Shown piece by piece: positions 1 through 7,400 of a stretch of DNA of 15,167 nucleotides. Source of the stretch: Serpula lacrymans var. lacrymans S7.9. Lineage: Eukaryota; Basidiomycota; Agaricomycetes; Boletales; Serpulaceae. The stretch's first letter is position 1. Each line of letters starts with the position of its first letter. The stretch lies in contig NW_006763304.1 of assembly GCF_000218685.1 (NCBI RefSeq), positions 1 to 15,167 of the forward strand, read 5' to 3'. The translations under genes were made by a program, and so were the position numbers. The notes beneath the pieces are model-generated. The model did not search any database, had not been told where the DNA came from, and worked only from the letters and a program-made list of their open reading frames with translations.

Positions 1-25
1 GCAACTCGACTGCATAGCATGGGCC

Positions 26-2971
26 ATGCGAGCTTACGTACTCGCCGATGCCAAATTTCACAAAGCGGAAGTGAAAGTGCAAAAGAAGCGGTCGTTGAAG
101 GCAGACGCCGATGTCGCGATGGGAGAAGCGACGGCATCCGGCAGTAAATCCGTGGAGTCACTTATAGACCGCAAGGTCTCCACGGCCTTCAAAAAAATAC
201 AGAAGCTCCATAACGCGCGCGTCAAAGAGAGGGTAAGTCTTAGTACTTATTTTCAATCTGGGCCACACGTAACTTCTAATTCCCACCCCTTTACAGAAGA
301 ACGAGATCGACTTCGTGAAGCGGGCGGCCAAGAGAAGGAGGGAGTCAACGGACCGATCGGAGGGCGCAAGCGGAAGCAACGCGGCGCCTCCCCCTGCCAA
401 GAAAGGCAAAAAAGGCGGAGAGCCTTACAAGGGGAAGATCAACAAGGTGAAGAAGGACGGGAAGGGCAAAGGGAAGGCCCCCCGGAAGTAATATACATCT
501 TCGATAGCCGTTGTCACAGGGTGGAAGGTTGGAAGTCGTTTTTAGCACGCACCAGCCACCCTTTCTACTATACATGGACATTATGTGCCGGGACCATTTT
601 CAATTATACGTGGGATGATGAAAAATTCATTTACAATGATTGTAACACATGGCCAGACTTTTTATTAAGTATTCCCGCTCCTGATGCCGTCGGTATCGTC
701 CTAGATCACGTGCCTATCTCAATTCTTGAGGCAGCCAGATTTCGTGGTTTAATACACTTGGGACCCAACGTTACCGTTCCAACTCATCTCGCTATACACC
801 TAAGTGCGGGAATGAAATATCAATTCGTTCAAAAACGAGACACTCGCTTACTGCTGTCCGCATACGATGACTTAGAAGATCGCCTAAGATGGCGATTCTT
901 CTTCGGACTTGCAGAAGGAGTGAACCCTAAAAAAGACGCTTATGACCCTGATTACGAGGTAGAACATGTTAGAACTACTGCCGAGAAATCATATTATGGC
1001 TACATTGAGCGCGGCTTCGATATCGGAAGAAACATCGTGCAGAACACAATTCTCACCATGCCGGTCGAGACACATGGCGGAGATAGATCTAAAATTACCT
1101 TAGATCCGCGCATGGCCGAACTCAAACAATTCATGACCGATAATAACTATATGGTCACGATTACAGATAAAAATCTTGGAATAGCCGTCATTAGGAAAGA
1201 CTGGTTCATAGAAAGATGTCTGTCACTGTTGTCCGACCCCGTCCAGTACGCGGTCGTAAGTCAAAATGAGGCAAACGTGATATTAAACAAACAATGCATG
1301 CTTTCGCAACAATGCAGCGATATGGCGGGCGCAAGCCCATATGGAAAACAACTGGTTCTGTTCTTCACTTCCCAGAAGACGCCGGCAGGCGGCACACATA
1401 AGATCCCGGAATTTTATGGCATCCCAAAGATCCATAAGACTCCGACTAAGATGCGGCCGATTATTCCCTGCTACAATGCGATTCAGAACCCAGCTGCGAA
1501 GTATGTAAGCAAGATGCTTAAACCTTTGATCTCCGGATCAGAGACCATTTTAGTTTCGTCTAAACAAATGGCGATAGCACTTGATCGTTTGGATACCAAA
1601 CGCAGACGAGTATTTTTAGTGACGGGAGATATAGTAGCATACTATCCGTCCATTCCGGTGAAACGATCTGAAGAGATCGTTCTAGAAGCGTTCTTAGAAC
1701 ACTACTTTAACCGGACAGATCTCGATCTACTCGAATGGACCGAACTTAAAGCTTACCGGCTTTTTGAACGGTGTCTGCAATTGGCCCATTCTGAATTATT
1801 AACACAGTTTCAAGGAACAATTTACCGAGCACTCAAAGGCCTAGCAATGGGCGTAGCGAGTAGCCCCGATGTGGCGAACCTATTTGGTCGTTATTTCGAG
1901 ACTCGGTCCGAACTCCTGCGTGATCCGCGCGTAATTTTATACAAGCGGTTTATTGATGACTTGTTTGTTATAGTCGAAGCAACGTCTGCTTTAGAAGCTC
2001 TTCGACTCGTACAAACGTTAAAGTTTGAAGACTGTGTGATTGATTGGGAGTACCCTTCTACGTCTCAAGTATTTTTAGATATGCAAATATACTTAGACTC
2101 TATCGGCGGAATCCGATGGAGACCTTACAGGAAGGCGAACAATCATCTCGAAAGAATTCCTTGGATTTCTCACCACCCCCTAGACATGAAACGTGGGGCT
2201 GTATTGGGAGAGATCTCACGGCTAGCTTCCCTCTGTTCTCATAAGGATACGTTCCTGGAGAGCATGCAAGGACTCTATCAACTGTATGTTGCAAGAGGCT
2301 ACCCTGATGGAGAGTTAAAGAAATGGCTTAATTCGGAAGAATTGAATAAGCGTTGGTTGAACCGGCTATTAGTCCGGGAAGACGACAATGCGGCAATGGA
2401 CCCGCTTATAGTCCTGAAAAGCCAACTTAACCCCGTTTGGAATTATTTCGACGCTAAAGAACTGCAAGAAGGCATTGTAGGCTATTGGCGTGAATATTGT
2501 AGAAAATTCACGGCTGGTGACGTACCGTCGCCAGGTTTCCCCATGTTCGTGCACCGGCCCGGTCGCGATGACGTGGTCGTACATGACTCGGTATTAGTCC
2601 GTCTCGGTGAAGACCGCCCCAGTGTAGTGCAAGTTGAGGCTGGCGGTTCGGAGGCTTCGGCTTCTGGACCAATAGACTCCTTGTTTCTACCCGTGGGCGG
2701 CCCCCCCCAAGCGGCGTCTGGGCCCTCTGTGCCATCATCCTCTGACCGTCGGGTCATTGCGGATGTGCGGAGACTCAAATTTGCAAACGCTTCCCGTTGG
2801 CTCGTGTCAAGAAAGGTTACTGATAATCTTTTTAAGCGAGTGAACCATTGGAAACGTGCCTTACTTGATTGTGACAAACCAGAGCTTAAAGCACCGGTAG
2901 ATTGGGACAGCTATACGGTCGAAGACCAAATAGTCAAACCTTTCGAAAGCATGGAGATTGGCTGGGATTAA
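26..2971 (+). CDS. Penelope-like reverse transcriptase, endonuclease domain not seen; 5' end beyond window
   Basis: This RNA-templated DNA polymerase should copy its own transcript from a DNA 3' end. The continuous frame gives 981 codons from the first ATG and is open to the left edge, so the true start may lie outside. RT motifs: GIPKIHK at residues 465-471, the signature of Penelope-like elements; GDIVAYYPSIP at 534-544 with catalytic D535; GLAMG at 605-609; RFIDD with D644-D645; and FLDM further on. A segment with HLSAGMKY and RLRWRFFF lies before the fingers, as in Penelope N-terminal regions. The C-terminal ~180 residues are Ser/Pro/Gly-rich, then basic. No GIY-YIG motif or its usual Cys/His partners is visible at either end, which points to the endonuclease-less Athena/Coprina type. 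Residues ~70-155 probably come from an intron and a shifted frame (see 233-296). Family is near certain, subfamily inferred. Confidence 0.86.
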   Translation: MRAYVLADAKFHKAEVKVQKKRSLKADADVAMGEATASGSKSVESLIDRKVSTAFKKIQKLHNARVKERVSLSTYFQSGPHVTSNSHPFTEERDRLREAGGQEKEGVNGPIGGRKRKQRGASPCQERQKRRRALQGEDQQGEEGREGQREGPPEVIYIFDSRCHRVEGWKSFLARTSHPFYYTWTLCAGTIFNYTWDDEKFIYNDCNTWPDFLLSIPAPDAVGIVLDHVPISILEAARFRGLIHLGPNVTVPTHLAIHLSAGMKYQFVQKRDTRLLLSAYDDLEDRLRWRFFFGLAEGVNPKKDAYDPDYEVEHVRTTAEKSYYGYIERGFDIGRNIVQNTILTMPVETHGGDRSKITLDPRMAELKQFMTDNNYMVTITDKNLGIAVIRKDWFIERCLSLLSDPVQYAVVSQNEANVILNKQCMLSQQCSDMAGASPYGKQLVLFFTSQKTPAGGTHKIPEFYGIPKIHKTPTKMRPIIPCYNAIQNPAAKYVSKMLKPLISGSETILVSSKQMAIALDRLDTKRRRVFLVTGDIVAYYPSIPVKRSEEIVLEAFLEHYFNRTDLDLLEWTELKAYRLFERCLQLAHSELLTQFQGTIYRALKGLAMGVASSPDVANLFGRYFETRSELLRDPRVILYKRFIDDLFVIVEATSALEALRLVQTLKFEDCVIDWEYPSTSQVFLDMQIYLDSIGGIRWRPYRKANNHLERIPWISHHPLDMKRGAVLGEISRLASLCSHKDTFLESMQGLYQLYVARGYPDGELKKWLNSEELNKRWLNRLLVREDDNAAMDPLIVLKSQLNPVWNYFDAKELQEGIVGYWREYCRKFTAGDVPSPGFPMFVHRPGRDDVVVHDSVLVRLGEDRPSVVQVEAGGSEASASGPIDSLFLPVGGPPQAASGPSVPSSSDRRVIADVRRLKFANASRWLVSRKVTDNLFKRVNHWKRALLDCDKPELKAPVDWDSYTVEDQIVKPFESMEIGWD
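233..296 (+). other. Probable spliceosomal intron (64 nt) near the 5' end of the Penelope-like gene
   Basis: A consensus donor GTAAGT (233-238) and acceptor TTTACAG (ending at 296) bound 64 nt, a typical basidiomycete intron length. A pyrimidine-rich tract precedes the acceptor, and CTAAT (276-280) may serve as branch site. The upstream exon ends exactly on a codon boundary (AGG, 230-232). Removal joins KER to KNEIDFVKRAAKRRR, a natural basic helix, whereas the unspliced reading gives an unconvincing stretch. Because 64 is not a multiple of 3, splicing moves translation into the frame that ends at the TAA of 489-491. Confidence 0.65.
297..491 (+). other. Exon of a basic Lys-rich ORF1-like protein, read after splicing of 233-296
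   Basis: In the frame reached after the intron is removed, this stretch encodes about 64 residues that are very rich in Lys, Arg, Gly and Pro, and it stops at TAA 489-491. Joined to codons 26-232 it gives a roughly 133-residue basic protein from the first ATG, resembling nucleic-acid-binding ORF1 proteins of retroelements. The stop sits inside a possible second donor GTAATA (488-493). Acceptors CACAG (ending 519) or CCAG (ending 555) would remove it and restore the RT frame, since 64+32 and 64+68 are both multiples of 3. The 32-nt option is shorter than normal fungal introns and the 68-nt option lacks a clear branch site. Splice choice could therefore decide between ORF1 alone and an ORF1-RT fusion; this is inference. 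Confidence 0.4.
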
Positions 2972-3273
2972 ACTAAAAAGAATAAATCCCACGTCCGTTA
3001 TTATCTCCACGCCCCCCGGCTACTGGTGATGTCGCTATCTTTAGACGCAGAATGCTCGTAGGAACAACCCCGTAAGGGAACGATACTTGTTCCGAATTTG
3101 AGTATAGATTCTAAATTCTATCCACAGAATTAAGACGATAACGTAAAGGATCCTGAGAGGGACCTTCGAACGGTGTACGCGGAATTAACCCCAAATAAAC
3201 CTATGATAAAATGTTTACGCATGTACATATGTGCTTGCAGGTACACACCACTTTGACGTTCGAAGCTTATTCA

Positions 3274-3333
3274 CGATATACTGATGAAGAAAACCCGCAG
3301 ATGATCCGCTGCATTTGAAATGTTATATATTCG
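3274..3333 (+). ncRNA. Candidate minimal type I hammerhead ribozyme
   Basis: All invariant core positions can be placed. CTGATGA is at 3281-3287, GAAA at 3317-3320, a two-pair helix III (3320-3321 with 3325-3326, loop GTT) follows, and the cleavage base would be A3327. Helix I is 3278-3280 with 3328-3330, continued after an internal loop by 3274-3275 with 3332-3333. Helix II is 3288-3290 with 3314-3316 (one G-T pair) plus GCAG 3297-3300 with CTGC 3309-3312. Short-helix-III hammerheads are known from Penelope-like elements, which makes the location plausible. Helices I and II are weak and interrupted, so a chance match is quite possible. Confidence 0.3.
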
Positions 3334-3355
3334 GACCGGATTATGTGATCTCACA

Positions 3356-3505
3356 CTAACCTAACCGTACGTTGTCATGCTAAGTCTATTCTTGGAACAA
3401 TGACCTAATAAAGTCTGATTAGAGAACCTAACCAACTCTAACCTTATCTAACCGACCAATCACGCAAAGAAGGACGTAAGAACTCTTTCTATTACCTACC
3501 TAACC
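3356..3505 (+). repeat. Cluster of telomere-like CTAACC units
   Basis: CTAACC occurs at 3356, 3361 (overlapping by one base), 3428, 3438, 3448 and 3500, with another as CCCTAACC at 3749-3756. The three at 3428, 3438 and 3448 are spaced exactly 10 bases apart. CTAACC is a register of the C-rich strand of TTAGGG telomeric DNA, the usual fungal repeat. The array is degenerate, not a perfect tandem, so it may be an eroded telomeric tract or a sequence that mimics telomeric DNA within the element. Confidence 0.6.
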
Positions 3506-3616
3506 TTAAACGACCCTCTAGGGGGGCCCAACGTTTCTGGTGAAAGCGGGTAAACGCCTGCGTACTTTTTCACAGATGGTGGCGTCAGGCTGCCAAATGA
3601 AGTGTTAGAGTCGACT

Positions 3617-3743
3617 AGTTTACGTAATGCAAACTCACTATCCTCGCCCAACTTAGTAGGGGTTCACCTGGGATGTCCCACCGGCTCTTTGGGGCCGGCG
3701 GCTAAGTGTGGAGTTACCCACCTCGGTCACATTTGTGATCGGA
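3617..3743 (+). other. String of adjacent hairpins (structured RNA or DNA)
   Basis: Successive inverted repeats fill this stretch: AGTTT 3617-3621 with AAACT 3631-3635; ACTTAG 3651-3656 with CTAAGT 3702-3707, enclosing TGGG 3669-3672 with CCCA 3677-3680 and CCGGC 3681-3685 with GCCGG 3694-3698; GTGG 3708-3711 with CCAC 3718-3721; and GGTCAC 3725-3730 with GTGATC 3735-3740 (one G-T pair). The nested and stacked arrangement looks like a folded RNA, perhaps the 3' structure recognised by the RT. Function is inferred from position only. Confidence 0.45.
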
Positions 3744-3857
3744 GCAAACCCTAACCAATCCCAAAAAGGGAAGGCAGGTGTCTGGTGATAAGGCATATGG
3801 TATTCGTAGTTTCGGATATGGATTTTGATTTTAGTTCAGGGGCGAAGACAATACTGT

Positions 3858-4048
3858 CCCCCGGCAAATTAAGGACAAGCGAAATCAAGATATTCGAACG
3901 GTTATCTACCCCCGGCGCCTACGTAAACCGGAAAGGTAGATAAGATAAGACTTAGATCTAATCAGATGATCGCAGATCAAGAATAAGCGTTAAAGCACAC
4001 CCGGCAAATAAGGCCGAGCGTCAATACTTTAGCGCCCGGTACCCCCGG
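3858..4048 (+). repeat. Degenerate direct repeats built on CCCCCGG and CCCGGCAAA
   Basis: CCCGGCAAA followed by TAAGG and then AGCG occurs at 3860-3882 and again at 4000-4020, 140 bases apart, with small substitutions and indels. Related C-tract plus CGG blocks lie at 3909-3915, 4042-4048 and, further upstream, 3012-3020. The block at 3001-3020 also shares its TTATCT prefix with 3902-3915. This looks like an old internally repeated non-coding module. No function is evident. Confidence 0.45.
3902..3943 (+). repeat. Perfect 9-bp inverted repeat with an inner CCGG/CCGG pair
   Basis: TTATCTACC at 3902-3910 is the exact reverse complement of GGTAGATAA at 3935-3943. The 24-base interval itself contains CCGG near each end, which can extend the hairpin. 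A separate perfect 10-base palindrome, TTAGATCTAA, follows at 3952-3961. In RNA this would be one of the most stable hairpins in the non-coding region. Confidence 0.5.
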
Positions 4049-4052
4049 ACCG

Positions 4053-4161
4053 TGGCACGTGACCGAATAGGCGCGCGCTTATGGAATGTTCGAGAAGGAA
4101 TGGCACGTGTTATGACGTGACCTTGAGATATATACGCTATTGGTCCACGCCTTATGGCGTG
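4053..4161 (+). promoter_or_regulatory. Cluster of CACGTG motifs and short hairpins
   Basis: TGGCACGT is repeated at 4053-4060 and 4101-4108, and ACGTGACC at 4057-4064 and 4115-4122. Both TGGCACGT copies contain the E-box-type palindrome CACGTG. CACGT 4104-4108 can pair with ACGTG 4115-4119. A perfect hairpin, CACGCC-TTAT-GGCGTG, lies at 4146-4161. The motifs could be bHLH-type factor sites or terminal structure of either flanking element. The sequence alone does not decide. Confidence 0.3.
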
Positions 4162-4480
4162 ATCATTGCGCCTTCTACTGCGGATGAGTCATTGCTTACC
4201 TCCAGCCAATCAGATTAATTGCATTTGATTTAGCGTGTTCGGAGATAGGCCTTTAGAATTCTATAGTGAGTTTTCAGCTTTGTAATTGATTTACATCATC
4301 GCTGACGAAAGAAATGTATCTTTTCATTTAATCTCTCACTCTAAAAAACCCGTACTAATCATACGTTACAAATGGTATTAATGGCACTGAAGAGACGCAC
4401 GTCGAAATTGGTGTTAGGACTTCAACTTTTCGGAGTCCCCAATCTGCCCGATACCTCAAGCGCCTCAAGCCTACTAAGTA

Positions 4481-4497
4481 TTTCTTTACTTTCCCCC
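4481..4497 (-). other. Candidate polypurine tract of the chromovirus
   Basis: On the minus strand this reads as a 17-base, almost all-purine run, GGGGGAAAGTAAAGAAA, that overlaps the pol stop codon (TAA, 4488-4486). Polypurine tracts prime plus-strand DNA synthesis and normally sit just upstream of the 3' LTR. No recognisable LTR start with TG follows immediately, which weakens the call. Confidence 0.35.
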
Positions 4498-7400
4498 AAA
4501 AAGTTTTGAATCCATGCCTCTAAGCTTCCTGGGAGCTGAGGGATTCTTGGAATAAAATTCGCGAACAGCGTTGCGGGAGTTTTCCAGATGGGTTTCTGGT
4601 TCCCACGTTTTGTCCTCGTCTCCATAGCCCTTCCATAGGACCAGGAACTCTAATTTACCACGCTTCAAGCGTGCGTCTACCACTTGTTCAACCTCGAACT
4701 CTTCTTCACCTTCCTGGGTGACTACAACCGGTCCGGGCCGGTCTACACGCTGTCCTGGCAGCGGTCCTTTGTAGGGTTTCACACGGCTAATATTGACCGT
4801 GGGTACTACCCTCATTCGTTTTGGGAGTTCTAGCTCCACCGCATTGGGTTTGACTTCCTTAATCCGGTAAGGACCAATCCACTTTTCGGTCAGTTTTCTG
4901 GACTGCCGATCTTTTAATTTGAAATGGTCGGTGTCTAACCAGACCAGGTCGCCAACCTTGTAATCAGGGGCCTTAGAGCGTCTACGCTCTGCCCTGTCTT
5001 TCATCTGCTCTGCAGTTCTAAATAGCGCCTTGCGCGTTTCGTCTAAGACAGCCTTCATGTCTTTTACCATGTTCCCAGCAGCCTCGTTTTTGCTTTTGCC
5101 AGGTTCTACACCCATTCTGGGGAGGTACGATCTAGTAACCTCAAATGGTGCTTTTCCTGTAGCCGACGACTGTTTGACATTGTATGTGAACTGGGCTATT
5201 TTTAGCCACTTGGCCCAATCCGTCTGTCTGTCATTAATAAATATCCGGAGATACTGTTTCAACTCCTGGTTGAGTCTCTCCGTTTGTCCATCAGTTTGCG
5301 GATGGAACACTGTTGATAATTTAGGTTTGATGCCCAGCATCCGGCATAGTTCTTTTGTAAATTCGCTAGCGAATTGTGGTCCTCTGTCGGAGATCACCGT
5401 CTCTGGTAATCTGTGGATGGACCATACGAAATCTTTAAATAAGTCTGCCGTACCGGCGGCGGTAATGGTTTTATTGGTAGGTATGAAAACCACTTCCTTG
5501 GAGAAGCGATCTACTACTACCATTACTGAGTCATACCTGTTTGACTCGGGCAGATCCGTCGTGAAATCAACCAATATATCCTGCCAGGGTCCAGCTGGTA
5601 TCGGGTTCGGCATAAGTTTACCGGCCGGCGGTTGGTGAGAGTTTTTGGCCATGGCACATCTTAGACAGGATTTTACGTATTCCTGTACGTCTTTGACCAT
5701 GCCAGGCCACATGTAGTTTCTGGAGATCAACTCCATCGTTTGTTGCCACCCAGGGTGCCCAGCCACTGGAGTGTCATGGTGTCTATCTATTGCCTTGATC
5801 CTTGCGGACTCGGGCACATAGATTTTGTTTTTAAAATGAAAGAGCCCGTCTTTCCATAAATAGTTTTCATTGCCGTCAAGGCGCGCCTTCTCCTCTGAGG
5901 AGATGTCTTTCTTGAAGATTCCTAGAAGAATGGAATCTTGCCCAATTCTAACATTGGCAACCCTTGATTGATCTATCAAGGTAACACCTTTGTTGTCATC
6001 TTCAATACCGTTGGCATGATCTTCTCTTCTGGATAAAGCATCTCCTTTCCCCATTGAGCTTCCAGGCTTATGAATTAATTTGTAAATAAACCTTGATAAG
6101 TATACCGCGTAGCGGGCCTGTCTTCGGTTCAAGTCTCGGGCCGTCATAAAGTACTCTAGGTTTTTATGGTCGGTCCAAATTTTGAATTGGTGTCTAGCAC
6201 CTTCTAAGTAGTGCCGCCAGTGCTCTAGAGCTCTAATGATGGCTAGCATCTCTTTGTCGTAAATTTGATAGTTGCGCTCTGTAGGCGACAAACTATGCGA
6301 TAAATAGGCACAAGGCCTCCAAAGATCGTCAGGGCATTTGATTGATAGAACAGCCCCAGTAGCGAAATCAGAAGAGTCGGTTTCTAGCCAGAACTCTTTG
6401 TCTAACTCTGGAAATGCCAATATGGGCGCTGTTGTAAATGCCTGTTCAAGCTTATCAAAAGCTTCTTGTTCTTTGGCGCCCCAATGCCAAACAATGTCCT
6501 TTTTTGTGAGATCGTTCAATGGTCTCGTGATTTTTGCGAAGTTTTCAATAAACCTTCGGTAGAAATTACCTAAGCCAAGGAAGGCCCTAACTCCTTTGAC
6601 ATGAGTAGGTTCTGGCCATTCCAAAATAGCTTGAACTTTCTCAGGGTTCATCCTGATTCCATTCTGGCCTATGATCATACCGAGGAAGTCTACTTCCTTT
6701 ACTTTAAAATTACATTTTTTGGGTTTGACGAATAGGCCCCGTTCCTGTAAGTGTCGAAGGACTTCTTGCACGATCTTGTCATGCTCAGCTTCATCGTCCG
6801 ACTTCGTAAATATTAATAAATCGTCAATGTAAATGACAACACAGTTTTCCATATCTGCAAAGATCTCGTTCATCATGCTCTGGAAGGTCGCCGGTGAATT
6901 GGTCAACCCAAAGAACATAACAAGGGGTTCCAAAGATCCTCGGTGGCACGTGAACGCGGCTTTCCAAGCATCTTCTTCTTTGATTCGTACATTATTGTAC
7001 CCCCATCTGAGATCCATCTTTGTTAGGATCTTAGCGCCAGCCAATTTGTCTACTAGCTGACTAATCAAAGGCAGCGGATACGCATTTTTAACTGTGTGCT
7101 CATTCACGTAACGATAGTCCATAATCATGCGCTTCTTACCATCCTTTTTAGGAATGAAGAACACCGGGGACGTCATAGGACTTTTGGAAGGTCTGATGTA
7201 ACCCTTCCTAAGTTGTTCGTCTATGAAACTAGATACCTCATCTCTTTCTGGAGCAGAGAGCGGTATCATATGTCCTTTCCTTGGTTTGAAAGTGTCCTTC
7301 AAATCTATAGCATGGTCCCAAGGCTTAGCCTCTGGGAAGCGCTCTGATTTGTGTTTAGAAAAGACTTTCCAGAAGTCATGGTACTCGGGAGGCACCAGCC

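Larger units (their letters stand above)
2972..4385 (+). other. Non-coding 3' region downstream of the Penelope-like RT
   Basis: This stretch of about 1.4 kb has no credible ORF. It is not featureless. It holds a CTAACC cluster, many inverted repeats, repeated CCCCCGG blocks and CACGTG motifs, each listed separately. The likeliest reading is the 3' untranslated region and terminal structure of the Penelope-like element, passing somewhere before 4480 into the chromovirus. I cannot see the exact boundary. No tRNA, 5S rRNA or snRNA was recognised here. Confidence 0.55.

Noticed and set aside
2482..2877. 131-codon ORF on the - strand
   Set aside because: It is antisense to the C-terminus of the Penelope-like RT and is Pro/Thr/Arg-rich because of the opposite-strand composition.
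2500..2971. GIY-YIG endonuclease at the RT C-terminus
   Set aside because: No GIY or YIG pair nor the usual downstream Arg, Glu and Asn pattern is visible; the region is low-complexity and then basic.
3099..3117. Possible LTR match: TGAGTATAGATTCTAAAT here versus TGAGTATCGGATCTCAAT at 9430
   Set aside because: The similarity fades after about 18 bases and does not continue, so it is probably chance.
3640..3760. tRNA or 5S-like gene in the hairpin-rich part
   Set aside because: GGTTCA at 3661 resembles part of a T-arm, but no acceptor stem, anticodon arm or internal promoter boxes fit around it.
4181..4310. Second hammerhead-like pair: CGGATGAGTC (4181-4190) and GACGAAA (4304-4310), with GTCA/TGAC pairing
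   Set aside because: The core has CGGATGA where CTGATGA is required, the helix II loop would exceed 110 nt, and no helix III or I could be placed.
5030..5638. 202-codon ORF on the + strand
   Set aside because: It lies wholly opposite the integrase and C-terminal part of the chromovirus pol and has no domain features, so it is an antisense shadow.
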